This document shows positions 8,450 through 18,300 of a stretch of DNA of 64,000 nt, in pieces. Both the position numbers and the translations under genes were made by a program. The notes beneath the pieces are model-generated. The model made no database searches. It was given only the letters and a program-made list of their open reading frames with translations, and was not told the DNA's origin. Numbering within the stretch: the stretch's first letter is position 1; every line of letters starts with the position of its first letter. The DNA is from Flavihumibacter fluvii (GTDB lineage: Bacteria > Bacteroidota > Bacteroidia > Chitinophagales > Chitinophagaceae), in the NCBI RefSeq assembly GCF_018595675.2, contig NZ_CP092333.1, positions 4,302,001 through 4,366,000 on the forward strand. The letters run 5' to 3'.

Positions 8450-10804
8450 TTATTCAGTTCTTAAACTTTTTACCGGATTCACCAATGCCACTTTAATGAG
8501 CTGCCAGCTAATGACACTAAGGGCAATCAAAAGTACCAGTACAGCTGGAAGAAGAAACATCAGCCAATTCAGGGAAGCATGATACGCATAGGTATTCAAC
8601 CATCGTTGCATCATATAACCGGCAACCGGCAAGGCAATGATCAATGCCAGTAGCACCATTCGCATAAAATCTTTCGTGAGTAAGACAAAGAGCTGTTGCA
8701 GGGTGGCACCTAAAACCTTGTGGATCCCGATTTCTTTTGTCCGCTGAACCGCGATCAGGGTAACTAATCCATACAACCCAAGACAGGAAACAAAAATGGC
8801 GAAGAGTGTAAAATTCTTGAACAGGCTCATGGTGATCCGATCACGTGCATAACGCTTCGCTACAACATCATCATAAAACGCAGCTTCAAAGGGCAGGGCA
8901 GGAAAATATTGTTTGAATAATTGCTGCACCATGGGCAGTTTTACCGGATCTATTTTAATGGTGGCCGTATTAAAGTATTGCGGATTTTTCGTGTAAACCA
9001 ATATCAGCGGCTCCACCAGGTTATGCAATGACCGGTAGTAGAAATTCTTAACTACCCCTACTATTGTTGCCTTCCCGCCCATATCTACCTGTTTGCCGAG
9101 TCCCGATTTCCAGCCCATCATTTGCACATAGGCCTCGTTTACCAGCACAGCTTCATTTTTATCTGTGGCGAAGCTGTCCGATAAATTCCTGCCTTCCAGT
9201 AATCTGATCTGGAACAGCGGCAAGTAATCGGGATCGATCTGGAAGAAATTACACATCATTTCTTTTTTCCTGCCATCTTCCGTTAAGGCCATGGAGGAAG
9301 TTAGCGAGAGGCCTTCCTCCGACATACGCGCACTAACGGTCATGCCCTTCACAGTTGATTGCTTTCGAAGCGCGGTATGGAATGCCCTTACTGTTGTCTG
9401 CGCCGAAGAATCAGTGGGCAGGTACACGGCCAGCACCTGGTCTTTATTAAAACCAAGATCCTTTTGTTCAAGGTATTTCACCTGGCTGTAGATCACTATC
9501 GTGCCTACGATGAGAGCCGCTGCCATGGCGAATTGCGAGATGCTGATGGTTTTGCGCAACCAGATTCCCTTTGCCTGGTGTTTCAGACGACCCTTCAATA
9601 CCGCTACCGGTTTAAATCCAGCTAATACAAAGGCCGGATAAATACCTGCTGCCAAAAGGGTGAATAAAAACAGTGCAGCAAGGAATAAACCACTATGGGG
9701 TTGGCTGATCGACAGCTTTGTTAACAACATGCTGTTAAAGAAAGGCAGGCTAAACAATACCAGCGCAATGCCCAATAGCCAGGCGATGGCCACCAGGAAA
9801 AATGATTCAAACATAAACTGGTGCACCAACTGAAAAGACCCGGCGCCGCTAACTTTCCTGATGCCCACTTCCTTTGCGCGTTCCATCGACCGGGCAGTAG
9901 AAAGGTTGATATAGTTGAGCAGGGCAATCACTAAGATCACCACGGCCAATATCGAAAATATATAGATGAATTGTTTATTCCCTTTTGGCGTGTCGGCTAA
10001 TTTGCCCTGGCTGAAATGCACATCGGCAAGGGGTTCCAGCTGGAAGTGCAGATTGTAATTGGCTGCACCCGAAGCAGCCAATTCCGGCTGGATGATTCTT
10101 GCGCTAAAGTCGTTTAGCTTTTGTTCAAACGCTTTCAGCTGTAGCTGCTGTTTAAAGAGGATAAATGTAAATACGCTGATATCCGTGATCCAACCCTTTG
10201 TGCTACTAAAGTCTTTTGATAACAGGGCATCAATATAAATATCTGAATTGACCGGCCTGTTTTTGAAGATGCCGGTAACCAGCAGGTCTTCACCATTGCA
10301 ATGCATGGTCTTCCCGAGGGCCGGGGTTTCGCCAAAATATTTTTTCGCCATGCTGGCACTGAGTACAATTGACTGCGGATTTTTTAATGCAGTTGATGGA
10401 TCACCAGCTATAAAATCGAAACTGAATACCGAGAAAATATGTTGGTCAGTTTCATAAAATGCTGGCTCCCGGATGACATCCTGTTGATAGCGCACCACCT
10501 GGTTGGCTTGTAAGAGCCTTGTTGCAGCCGCCACTTCGGGGTAGTTGCGCATCAGTTCATCAGCCAGCAGGTCCGGACTGAAAGCGGCCACCATATCCGA
10601 TTCCGGTGAGCGTAGGTTAATAGTTACCCTTGCAATGCGGTCTGCTTTTGTATTATACCGGTCGTAAGTCAGTTCATTTTGAAGATACAGGAAAATAATC
10701 AGGCAGGCGGCCAGGCCGATGGCAAGTCCAAGTATATTGATAAAGGAAAAAGACTTGTGCTTCAGCAGGTTGCGCCAGGCGATGGTCAGGTAGTTCCGGA
10801 TCAT
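8450..10804 (-). CDS. ABC transporter permease, MacB/FtsX type with two permease modules
   Basis: A 784-residue protein beginning MIRNYLTIAWRNLLKHKSFS, the typical start of Bacteroidota FtsX-like permeases. It has one N-terminal membrane helix (about 20-42), a MacB-like periplasmic domain (to about 250), and a first FtsX module with three or four helices (about 285-400, including the 'STARSMERAKEVGIRKVSGA' coupling motif). A second periplasmic domain and a second FtsX module follow (about 670-780, with 'RTKEIGIHKVLGA'). The repeated E-[VI]-GI-[RH]-KV motifs contact the ATPase. These proteins move lipoproteins, peptides or signals and do not usually form a diffusion channel. No ATPase gene is adjacent, so the partner must be elsewhere. 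Substrate unknown. Confidence 0.88.
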   Translation of the reverse strand: MIRNYLTIAWRNLLKHKSFSFINILGLAIGLAACLIIFLYLQNELTYDRYNTKADRIARVTINLRSPESDMVAAFSPDLLADELMRNYPEVAAATRLLQANQVVRYQQDVIREPAFYETDQHIFSVFSFDFIAGDPSTALKNPQSIVLSASMAKKYFGETPALGKTMHCNGEDLLVTGIFKNRPVNSDIYIDALLSKDFSSTKGWITDISVFTFILFKQQLQLKAFEQKLNDFSARIIQPELAASGAANYNLHFQLEPLADVHFSQGKLADTPKGNKQFIYIFSILAVVILVIALLNYINLSTARSMERAKEVGIRKVSGAGSFQLVHQFMFESFFLVAIAWLLGIALVLFSLPFFNSMLLTKLSISQPHSGLFLAALFLFTLLAAGIYPAFVLAGFKPVAVLKGRLKHQAKGIWLRKTISISQFAMAAALIVGTIVIYSQVKYLEQKDLGFNKDQVLAVYLPTDSSAQTTVRAFHTALRKQSTVKGMTVSARMSEEGLSLTSSMALTEDGRKKEMMCNFFQIDPDYLPLFQIRLLEGRNLSDSFATDKNEAVLVNEAYVQMMGWKSGLGKQVDMGGKATIVGVVKNFYYRSLHNLVEPLILVYTKNPQYFNTATIKIDPVKLPMVQQLFKQYFPALPFEAAFYDDVVAKRYARDRITMSLFKNFTLFAIFVSCLGLYGLVTLIAVQRTKEIGIHKVLGATLQQLFVLLTKDFMRMVLLALIIALPVAGYMMQRWLNTYAYHASLNWLMFLLPAVLVLLIALSVISWQLIKVALVNPVKSLRTE

Positions 10805-10911
10805 ACAATCTGTTAAGGTTTGATGTATTCAGGTATCCTGCTACAATGCTAAATTTTATAAATGGAATTCAGCCGCCATGTAGAATCATTTAACAGTTTT
10901 GGCGCTGCGGC

Positions 10912-11040
10912 TCACCGCTTCTTCCTGCACCGGTCGCTGCAATATTTCACTTCCTCCCAAACCTTCACCCATTTCTTGCGCCAGGTGAATGGACGCTGGC
11001 AGGCCGCACAGATTTTTACCGGCAGGTCTTTTTTCTTCAT
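10912..11040 (-). CDS. DUF2256 small zinc-ribbon-like protein
   Basis: A 42-residue protein: [20 protein letters not shown], then [22 protein letters not shown]. The CxxC and CSxxC pairs and the RKKW motif match the DUF2256 family, whose members often lie beside photolyase/cryptochrome-like genes. Its ATG (11040-11038) overlaps the TGA of the upstream photolyase-like gene by four bases (ATGA, 11037-11040), so the two are translationally coupled. The four cysteines probably bind one zinc (inference). Function is unknown; the pairing suggests a role linked to DNA photorepair or flavoprotein maturation. Confidence 0.85.
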   Translation of the reverse strand: MKKKDLPVKICAACQRPFTWRKKWVKVWEEVKYCSDRCRKKR

Positions 11041-12515
11041 TGCCATAAACTGTTCAGGTAGTTTTCTGCTGTAGTAAGATGTGCCTGTTGTTTTTCTTTG
11101 GGCATCTTATCAAAGGTTTTCACGAGCATACCTAACCGCGGATTCGTCAGAAAGAAATCGCGGTGCACATGCATGAACCGCCAGAAGAGGGCATCCCAGG
11201 TGGCTGTCCAGTCGCCTTTCGGGAAGTCACTCATCTTCAGCAAATAATTACTGCCGCTGATATAGGGTTTGGTGGTCATCAGTCCGCCATCGGCAAACTG
11301 CGTCATGCCATATACATTGGGCACCATCACCCAGTCATAGGCATCAATGAACAATTCCATAAACCAGCGATACACTTCATCGGGATCGAATTCACAGAGC
11401 AGCATAAAATTGCCGAGCACCATCAATCGCTCGATATGGTGGCAATACCCGGTGGCCAATACTTTTTTCACAACAAGGTCAATCGGTGCGATACCCGTAG
11501 TGCCCTGCCAAAAGGAGGGTGGAATCTTTCGCGTAAAGCCCCAGTAATTCCTGGTGCGCTGCCGGCTTCCTTCCCGATCGTATACAATACGTATAAACTC
11601 CCGCCAGCCAACAACCTGGCGGATGAATCCTTCTGTTGAGTTGAGTGGAATGTTTTGCTGCGAAGCTGCTTGCAGTGCAGTAGTAATTATTGTGGCGGGA
11701 CTCAGCAACCCGATATTGAGCATGGGCGTAAGCACAGCATGATAGAGGAAGGATTCCTTAGCCACCATGGCATCTTCATACACGCCAAACTTTTCGAATC
11801 GCTGTTGCAGGAATGCCTGCAACCAGGTTGCTGCATCCGCAAATGTTACGGGGTAGATGAAGGGTTCAACAGCGCCATAATTCGCACCGAAATGTTGCAT
11901 CACATACGCCCTGGCTTCTGCTACCCAGGTGTTCTCTTTGGCCGGACTAACTTCAGGCACTGTTTCCTGCTTTGGAAATTTCTGGCGGTTGTCCGCATCG
12001 AAAGTCCATTTGCCCCCAAGCGGTTTTTGGTCGGCATCCAGCAACAATTGCCGCTGCTTACGTTGCCAGGTATAAAAGTCGGTTTGAAAATACCGCTGCT
12101 TATTCCTGAAGAAGGCGGCCACATCAGCCGGCTGGTTGAGAAAGTTGGGCGTGGGGTACTGGTTAAGCTGCAGCTGATGCTCCTGGCCAGCGCGTTCCAG
12201 TCGCTGCTGCAACCAGTCATCTACCGGATCCGCATAGCTTATTTCAGAAATCCCTTCGGCCGCTAAGGCTCCAACGAGGCGCCTGGTATCTGCATGCTCG
12301 TGTTGCGCTTCTATATACACTACCTTAATACCCTGTTCCTGCAACCAGCTTTCATAGTACTTCATCGATGCCCTGTGCAAAACCAGTTTCTGTTTGTGAA
12401 AATTTAACTGCGTAAAGAACAGTTTTTCTTCAATAAGATACACAGGTGTGCCTGGTTGAATTGCAGGGTGTTCCCGGAACAACTGGTGTGGGAAAATGAT
12501 CGTAACGGCAGCCAT
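11037..12515 (-). CDS. Cryptochrome/photolyase-related protein lacking the usual Fe-S cysteines
   Basis: A 492-residue protein of the deoxyribodipyrimidine photolyase-related (PhrB/FeS-BCP) family. The N-terminal Rossmann-like domain starts at '[10 protein letters not shown]' and binds the antenna chromophore in relatives. The C-terminal helical FAD domain contains '[15 protein letters not shown]', '[17 protein letters not shown]', '[24 protein letters not shown]' and '[16 protein letters not shown]', all family hallmarks. Known members repair (6-4) photoproducts using light and carry a 4Fe-4S cluster. Here the segment after 'YLLKMSDF' reads '[14 protein letters not shown]', without the cysteines I expect there from the family. 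It therefore probably belongs to a cluster-free branch. Coupled to the DUF2256 gene. Family certain, exact substrate not. Confidence 0.85.
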   Translation of the reverse strand: MAAVTIIFPHQLFREHPAIQPGTPVYLIEEKLFFTQLNFHKQKLVLHRASMKYYESWLQEQGIKVVYIEAQHEHADTRRLVGALAAEGISEISYADPVDDWLQQRLERAGQEHQLQLNQYPTPNFLNQPADVAAFFRNKQRYFQTDFYTWQRKQRQLLLDADQKPLGGKWTFDADNRQKFPKQETVPEVSPAKENTWVAEARAYVMQHFGANYGAVEPFIYPVTFADAATWLQAFLQQRFEKFGVYEDAMVAKESFLYHAVLTPMLNIGLLSPATIITTALQAASQQNIPLNSTEGFIRQVVGWREFIRIVYDREGSRQRTRNYWGFTRKIPPSFWQGTTGIAPIDLVVKKVLATGYCHHIERLMVLGNFMLLCEFDPDEVYRWFMELFIDAYDWVMVPNVYGMTQFADGGLMTTKPYISGSNYLLKMSDFPKGDWTATWDALFWRFMHVHRDFFLTNPRLGMLVKTFDKMPKEKQQAHLTTAENYLNSLWQ

Positions 12516-13007
12516 ATGGTCTGTAACAAATTCACCATCCTATTGTTGTTCTATACAACCGGGATTCCCTTCGCATCATGTGAGCAGGCCAATTGCATCC
12601 GGCGATTGCAGTATAGCCTTTTGAAAATACCCGTATTTCTTTCGGACAGACCGCTCATTATACACGCTTCTTACCCATCAGTTTCTGGTGCGTATAATAT
12701 ACGACATTCGTCGTAGTTTAAAGCCTCATTAATGATGCCCCCGGAATTTGTCCATTCTGATCAAATTTTGCAAATTGCATTACGCTTGAAGTAAGAACAT
12801 TTTATTTTTATTAAGTTGTTTTTCCTTCCTTATACTTTCACTCTGTCAGGCTTTAATTAGTGATACCCAAACAGGGTAATATCGGTTATGGTGTACATAT
12901 TGATGTACTATGATTAGTGGCGCTTGTACTGAACGAATAATGTTTATTACCGAATAAATAAACCAGGAAACATCGTTCCTGGACATGTACACTAAAACCG
13001 ATCTGTT
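12516..13007. other. Divergent intergenic region, no gene seen
   Basis: These 492 nt separate the minus-strand photolyase-like gene from the plus-strand DUF1254 lipoprotein gene, so promoters for both directions must lie here. The sequence is AT-rich toward the right. I see no convincing ORF, RNA gene or strong hairpin, and no unambiguous TAnnTTTG-type Bacteroidota promoter element. Confidence 0.5.
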
Positions 13008-14429
13008 ATGATGAAATCAATGTTGGCAGCATTTGCTGTAAGTGTTTTCTATTTATGGGCCTGTAACAATTCAAATTCTCCTGCTGATTCGAATGCCGGC
13101 ACAGATTCGACAAATGCCGCAGCTCAACCCACACCCGAAGCGGTAGAAAAATTAGTGCAGGAAGCCTATTTTCATTGCTTTCCCATTGTGGAGAATTACA
13201 AGGCCATGTATGCGTATGCTGTGGACAAAAGCTCACCTAAATACCTGCCTTTTAATACAGCGTATAAATCCACAGCACTTTACTCACCGGCAGACAAATT
13301 TGTCGTGAGCCCCAACAATGACACTTACTATACAACGGCCAATCTTGATTTGCGTGCTGAACCGGTTATTATAAAAGTACCAGAAGTAAAAGACCGCTAT
13401 TATTCTTTCCAGCTCACCAGCATGGTAACAGATAATTTCGGCTATATCGGCACTAATTCAACCGGATCGAAAGCTGGTGTGTATGCCATTACCGCACCCA
13501 CCTTTTCAGGCCAGCTGCCGGAAGGTGTGGTAGAAATAAAATCACCCAGTGCGCTGGTGGGCCTGATTGGCAGAACCGGTGTTAATGCTGATGACCCCAA
13601 TGATGTGAAAAAGGCAAAAAGCGTACTCGAAAAATACCAGGTTGGGGTGATGAGCAAATATTATCCCGGCTTCCCGCCGAAACCGGCCGAACCAATTAAT
13701 TTTCCCGTTTACAAGGAAGAAGATAAATCCAATGAAGGATTTTTTGCGCTGCTGAATTTTTTGTTGGCCTACACAAAACTTAGTGCCGATGAGCAGGGTA
13801 TCATCAACAGCTACAAAGCCATAGGTATTGAAGCGGGTAAGCCATATACTTTTTATACTGACCACCCGCAATGGCAACCTGCAATTAGGAACGGCATTAA
13901 GCAGGCCATAGCAAAAATTGATTCCTCCTCGAAACATTTGGGCAAAGTTGTGAACGGCTGGTCCATGTTTCCCCTGGGCGATTATTTTGGCAACAACTAT
14001 ACCGATCGCACCAACATTGCTAAAATGGGCATTTATGCCAACTCGCCGAAGGAAGCCTATTATCCATTGGCTTTTACAGATTCCAATGGGGAAATATTAG
14101 ATGGTAAGAATAATTACAGCATCACTTTCCCCGCAGGCAACCTGCCGCCGGCTAAATATTTCTGGTCACTTACGATGTATGAGAACAGCACGCAACTATT
14201 AGTCGCGAATCCGCTTAAACGGTATTCCATTGGCGACCGCACCAAAAGCATGAAGCCAAATGCCGATGGGTCATTGACCATTTATCTTGGCCACGCAGAA
14301 CCAAAGCAGGGCCGGGGTAATTGGTTGCCTGCACCTGCCGCCGGCTTCAATGTGATGATGCGGATCTATGGCCCTAAAGATAATGTGCTGGATGGCTCAT
14401 GGGCGCCACCTGGTATCACCAGGCTCTAA
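13008..14429 (+). CDS. DUF1254/DUF1214 lipoprotein, copy 1
   Basis: A 473-residue protein. The start MMKSMLAAFAVSVFYLWACN has a lipobox (LWAC), so it is a predicted lipoprotein; either of the two adjacent ATGs could be used. Residues about 45-175 form the DUF1254 domain (YFHCFPIVENYKAMYAYAVD, VVSPNNDTYYTTANLDLRAEPV, VPEVKDRYYSFQLTSMVTDNFGYIG). The C-terminal third is DUF1214 (FPAGNLPPAKYFWSLTMYEN, LVANPLKRYSIGD, GNWLPAPAAGFNVMMRIYGP). The biochemical function of these paired domains is not firmly established. A paralogous copy follows 28 nt downstream, and a GMC oxidoreductase after that, so these may work together on a small molecule (inference). Confidence 0.85.
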   Translation: MMKSMLAAFAVSVFYLWACNNSNSPADSNAGTDSTNAAAQPTPEAVEKLVQEAYFHCFPIVENYKAMYAYAVDKSSPKYLPFNTAYKSTALYSPADKFVVSPNNDTYYTTANLDLRAEPVIIKVPEVKDRYYSFQLTSMVTDNFGYIGTNSTGSKAGVYAITAPTFSGQLPEGVVEIKSPSALVGLIGRTGVNADDPNDVKKAKSVLEKYQVGVMSKYYPGFPPKPAEPINFPVYKEEDKSNEGFFALLNFLLAYTKLSADEQGIINSYKAIGIEAGKPYTFYTDHPQWQPAIRNGIKQAIAKIDSSSKHLGKVVNGWSMFPLGDYFGNNYTDRTNIAKMGIYANSPKEAYYPLAFTDSNGEILDGKNNYSITFPAGNLPPAKYFWSLTMYENSTQLLVANPLKRYSIGDRTKSMKPNADGSLTIYLGHAEPKQGRGNWLPAPAAGFNVMMRIYGPKDNVLDGSWAPPGITRL

Positions 14430-14457
14430 TAGAATTTACCAACACAATACAGCAATT

Positions 14458-15897
14458 ATGGAAAAAATGAATTTATTGGGTTTGAAAAGGACCAGCACAA
14501 TTTTCGTGCTTACACTTTTATTATTTTCTGCCTGCAAGACTAAAGGCAAAAACGAAGCGGCATCATCGGATGCCCTCACACCTGCAGAAGCAAGGGAGAT
14601 CACACGGATTGCATATACCTATGCTTTTCCTGTTATTGATAACCTGCGCGTCCAGTACGCGTTTTTTGTGGATACATCCAATCCGGAATACAAAGCCCCG
14701 TACAACCAGGTATTTAATATACCCCGCGTTTTTACACCCGGGGATAAAGTAATCCAAACGCCTAATTCTGATACCCCGTATTCCTGGGTGGGGCTGGACC
14801 TGCGTTCAGAGCCGCTTGTTTTCATTATACCACCAATCGAAAAAGAAAGGTATTGGAGTCTTCAACTGATTGACCTGTACACCCATAATTTTGATTACCT
14901 GGGTAGCCGTGCGACAGGAAACGGCGGCGGAAGTTTTATGATTGCCGGCCCTGGCTGGAATGGCGAGACACCGAAGGGAATTACAAAAGTGATCCGGTGT
15001 GAAACAGCGATTGCTTCCGCGCAATTCAGGACCCAACTGTTTAACCCATCTGACCTCGAAAACGTAAAGAAAATTCAAAACCAGTATATCGTTAAACCAC
15101 TCTCGGCTTTCATTGGACAAGCCCCGCCGGCACCCGCGCCAGCGATCGATTTTATGGTGCCGCTTACAAAAGTAGAACAGCGTACTTCATTGGATATTTT
15201 CAAGCACCTGAATTTTGCCCTGCAGTTCTGCCCGACGCATCCTTCTGAAAAAGAACTCATGGCAAAATTTAAAAAGATAGGCATAGGTAGCGGCGAGGTT
15301 TTCGATACCTCAAAATTTTCACCTGAAATTGTTCAGGCCATGCATGCAGGCATTGCAGATGCCTGGAAAGATTTTGCCAAAGTGATGCAGGCAACCAATG
15401 AGGGAAAAATTTCTCCTGCTGATGCTTTTGGAACAAGGGAATACCTCAATGGTAATTACGCGTACAGGATGGCAGCTGCGGTGGCCGGTATTTATGGTAA
15501 CAGCAAGGAAGAGGCCATTTATCCAAATTACTACCTCGACGCAGATGGTCATAAACTGAATGGCGTCAACCGGTACATCATGCATTTTCCGCCCGGTCAA
15601 TTTCCACCCGCTAATTCATTCTGGTCGTTGACCATGTATGACTCAACGGATCTGCTGGTTGCCAACCCGATCAATCGTTACCTGCTAAATTCTACCATGT
15701 TGTCGCAATTTAAACGGGATAAGGATGGCGGACTAACCTTGTACATTCAGCACGATGCGCCTGAAAAAACAAAAACAGCGAACTGGCTGCCGGCACCAAA
15801 AGGTATTTTCAGGATGGTGCTTAGGTTGTACTGGCCTAAAAAAGAAGCGCTGGACGGCACATGGAAGCAACCTAAAGTGCAAAAAGTTGTAGCTTGA
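14458..15897 (+). CDS. DUF1254/DUF1214 lipoprotein, copy 2
   Basis: A 479-residue paralogue of the preceding gene. The ATG at 14458 is preferred over in-frame upstream starts because it yields a proper lipoprotein signal (MEKMNLLGLKRTSTIFVLTL, then LLFSAC) and leaves 28 nt after the previous stop. DUF1254 is seen in 'YTYAFPVIDNLRVQYAFFVD', 'VIQTPNSDTPYSWVGLDLRSEP' and 'KERYWSLQLIDLYTHNFDYLG'; DUF1214 in 'MHFPPGQFPPANSFWSLTMY', 'DLLVANPINRYLL' and 'ANWLPAPKGIFRMVLRLYWP'. The two copies differ over most of their length, so the duplication is not recent. Role unknown, probably the same class of substrate as copy 1. Confidence 0.85.
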   Translation: MEKMNLLGLKRTSTIFVLTLLLFSACKTKGKNEAASSDALTPAEAREITRIAYTYAFPVIDNLRVQYAFFVDTSNPEYKAPYNQVFNIPRVFTPGDKVIQTPNSDTPYSWVGLDLRSEPLVFIIPPIEKERYWSLQLIDLYTHNFDYLGSRATGNGGGSFMIAGPGWNGETPKGITKVIRCETAIASAQFRTQLFNPSDLENVKKIQNQYIVKPLSAFIGQAPPAPAPAIDFMVPLTKVEQRTSLDIFKHLNFALQFCPTHPSEKELMAKFKKIGIGSGEVFDTSKFSPEIVQAMHAGIADAWKDFAKVMQATNEGKISPADAFGTREYLNGNYAYRMAAAVAGIYGNSKEEAIYPNYYLDADGHKLNGVNRYIMHFPPGQFPPANSFWSLTMYDSTDLLVANPINRYLLNSTMLSQFKRDKDGGLTLYIQHDAPEKTKTANWLPAPKGIFRMVLRLYWPKKEALDGTWKQPKVQKVVA

Positions 15898-16039
15898 AAG
15901 CCTTTCTATTTACTGCTCCCTGCTGCACTTGGACTCCAGGTCAATTCACTGACTTAAAATGAGATTGCTCAATCAATCTGATCGCATTATTTATCCCGTC
16001 TTCTTTGTTTATCTACTTAACTTTAAAAAAAGCTATTTA

Positions 16040-17752
16040 ATGCCTGACCCCATCTCACTCAACCTGAAGTCTGGAGACCAGCACAGCTATGACGCCATCG
16101 TTATCGGCTCAGGCATTAGCGGGGGCTGGGCAGCTAAGGAACTCTGTGACCATGGTATGAAAACACTGTTGCTGGAGCGTGGAAAGAACGTCGTCCACAA
16201 GAAGGATTACCCCACATCGGTTAAGCATCCCTGGGAGTTCGAACACCGCCTGCAACTGACCAGGAAAATTGTGGACGAAAACCCCGTCGTCAGCAAATGC
16301 TATGCCTTCGATGAGAGCGCCCAGCATTTCTTCGTGAAGGACAAGGAGCACCCCTATGTCCAGGAAAAGCCCTTCGACTGGATCCGGGGTTACCAGGTGG
16401 GTGGGAAGTCGCTCATGTGGGGCCGTGAGACACAGCGCTGGAGTGATTTCGAGTTCGGGGGTCCGGACCGCGACGGCTTCGCGACCGACTGGCCCATCCG
16501 TTATAAAGACCTGGCGCCATGGTATAGCCACGTAGAAATATTTGCGGGCATCAGCGGCAACCGCGACGGCATAGAGAACCTTCCCGATGGGGAATTCCTG
16601 CAGCCCTGGGCCTTCAATTGCGTGGAAGAGACAATGCGCGATCTTTTCAACGCACACTATAAAGAGCGCCGCATGATCGTGGGCCGCTGCGCCCACCTGA
16701 CCGAGCTGAAGGAGATTCACATTAAACAGGGCCGCGGAAAATGCCAGGCCCGCAATATCTGCCATCGGGGTTGTCCTTTCGGCGGCTATTTCAGTTCCAA
16801 TTCCTCCACGCTGCCATGGGCTATGGCTACAGGCAACCTCACCATACAGCCCGATGCGGTCGTGCATTCCATCATCTACGATGAAGCGAAGGGAAAGGCT
16901 ACAGGCGTGCGGGTGATCGACGCCCAAACTAAGGAAACAACCGAATATTTTGCCCGGATCATCTTCGTGAACGCGTCCTGCCTGAACAGCAACCTCATCC
17001 TGCTGAATTCCACCTCCCGCCGGTTCCCCGGCGGGTTGGGTAACGACCACGGTATACTTGGCCGCTACCTGGCTTTCCAGAACTATCGCGGTATGATCAC
17101 CGCAGATATCGATGGACCTTCCGATAAATATTATTATGGTCGCCGCCCCCTGGCGATGCTGATTCCCAGTTTCCGTAACCTGCGCAAACAGGAAATGGAC
17201 TTCCAGCGCGGCTACATCACGTTCTGGGCGGCCGGCCGAAACCGTGCCGAAGCTGAAGGAATGGGTGCCGGATACAAGGACGCGATTACGGAAGCAGGAA
17301 ACTGGAGTGCCTATATGTCCATGCAGGGCGAGGTCATCCCCACCGCCGGGAATCATGTCCGCCTCCATCCCGACCTTAAGGATCCCTGGGGCATACCCCA
17401 GCTGGTAACGAGCGTTGATTATACAGATAACGATGAAAAAATGGTGAAGGACTTCCTTCAACAAAGCGCCGAAATGTTGGAAGTATCGGGAGGTAAGAAC
17501 ATCAGGCTAAGTGATTTAAAATGGTCCCCCGGCCTTGACATCCACGAGATGGGCGGCTGCCGCATGGGTAAGGACCCGAAGACATCTATGCTCAACGGCA
17601 ACAACCAGCTACATGCCTGCCGCAACGTCTTCGTCACCGATGGCGCCTGCATGACTTCAACGGGCAACCAGAATCCTTCGCTCACCTACATGGCACTGAC
17701 AGCACGGGCGGCCAGTATTGCCGTGGATCAACTCAAAAAGGGTGAATTGTGA
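16040..17752 (+). CDS. GMC-family FAD oxidoreductase
   Basis: The ATG at 16040 gives 570 residues (MPDPISLNLK); an upstream in-frame start at 15959 would add an unlikely hydrophobic leader. 'YDAIVIGSGISGGWAAKELC' is the FAD-binding GxGxxG. 'GYQVGGKSLMWGRETQRW' and 'GGCRMGKDP' are GMC signatures, and the C-terminus 'VFVTDGACMTSTGNQNPSLT' carries the conserved Asn of the active site. A cysteine group 'RNICHRGCPFGGYFSSN' (about 250) is typical of the branch that includes glucoside 3-dehydrogenase and gluconate-type dehydrogenases. It oxidises an alcohol, probably a sugar; substrate unknown. No small gluconate-dehydrogenase-type partner subunit is beside it. The gene is clearly richer in G+C than its upstream neighbours. 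Confidence 0.85.
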   Translation: MPDPISLNLKSGDQHSYDAIVIGSGISGGWAAKELCDHGMKTLLLERGKNVVHKKDYPTSVKHPWEFEHRLQLTRKIVDENPVVSKCYAFDESAQHFFVKDKEHPYVQEKPFDWIRGYQVGGKSLMWGRETQRWSDFEFGGPDRDGFATDWPIRYKDLAPWYSHVEIFAGISGNRDGIENLPDGEFLQPWAFNCVEETMRDLFNAHYKERRMIVGRCAHLTELKEIHIKQGRGKCQARNICHRGCPFGGYFSSNSSTLPWAMATGNLTIQPDAVVHSIIYDEAKGKATGVRVIDAQTKETTEYFARIIFVNASCLNSNLILLNSTSRRFPGGLGNDHGILGRYLAFQNYRGMITADIDGPSDKYYYGRRPLAMLIPSFRNLRKQEMDFQRGYITFWAAGRNRAEAEGMGAGYKDAITEAGNWSAYMSMQGEVIPTAGNHVRLHPDLKDPWGIPQLVTSVDYTDNDEKMVKDFLQQSAEMLEVSGGKNIRLSDLKWSPGLDIHEMGGCRMGKDPKTSMLNGNNQLHACRNVFVTDGACMTSTGNQNPSLTYMALTARAASIAVDQLKKGEL

Positions 17753-17820
17753 CCAGCGACCCTGACATTTTTATTCCGGGTTAAACCTCTTCAAGAAATT
17801 GGGTAGCTATAAAAATAACC

Positions 17821-18300
17821 CTATTTATTTGCAAAATCAGCCAGGCGGAATTTGGAAGCTCTGGAAATCAGACTGCTAAATTGATTTTTCCTTTCAATTG
17901 CTGGTGGTCCGGAAATGCCTGCTTGTAATTGGTCTACCTGAATCGCACTGATGGCTACTTCAAATATGAGTATGTCCCCTGGAATACCTGCTGTGCAGGT
18001 CATGTTGATTGTACCAGCAGCGTCCAGTGTAACTGCGATATTCAGTGCTATGGTTCCCCAGTTACCACCATCTCCATTTGTATTCAGGCTTAGCAAAAGT
18101 TTATCTTCCTGTCCGCCAGCCAGAAGTTTCGCTTCAAGTGCTTGCGGAAAAGGAGTAGTCTCATTTAGTTTCAATCCGGCAACATTTGCTTTTCCAAAAA
18201 TCAGGTATTGACCAGCTGGAACCTGCAACCGGCCAATTGGCTGATCAGCATGTTCGATCCTTTGCATGTCTTTGACAGCAACATAAAATCCCTGGCTCAT
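17821..18300 (-). CDS. Small beta-sandwich-like protein of unknown function
   Basis: A 159-residue protein without signal peptide. The region 'IGRLQVPAGQYLIFGKANVA', 'LLLSLNTNGDGGNWGTIALNI' and 'GTINMTCTAGIPGDILIFEVAISAIQV' has the rhythm of short beta strands found in C1q/TNF-like or tail-fibre-like sandwich domains (inference). It is transcribed toward the GMC gene and is isolated. Family not recognised. Start at 18300 is the only good ATG. Confidence 0.6.
   Translation of the reverse strand: MSQGFYVAVKDMQRIEHADQPIGRLQVPAGQYLIFGKANVAGLKLNETTPFPQALEAKLLAGGQEDKLLLSLNTNGDGGNWGTIALNIAVTLDAAGTINMTCTAGIPGDILIFEVAISAIQVDQLQAGISGPPAIERKNQFSSLISRASKFRLADFANK

Noticed and set aside
16109-17464. Open frame of 451 codons on the minus strand inside the GMC oxidoreductase gene
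   Set aside because: High G+C makes antisense frames long. The plus strand encodes a complete GMC enzyme with all motifs; the antisense protein has no recognisable features.
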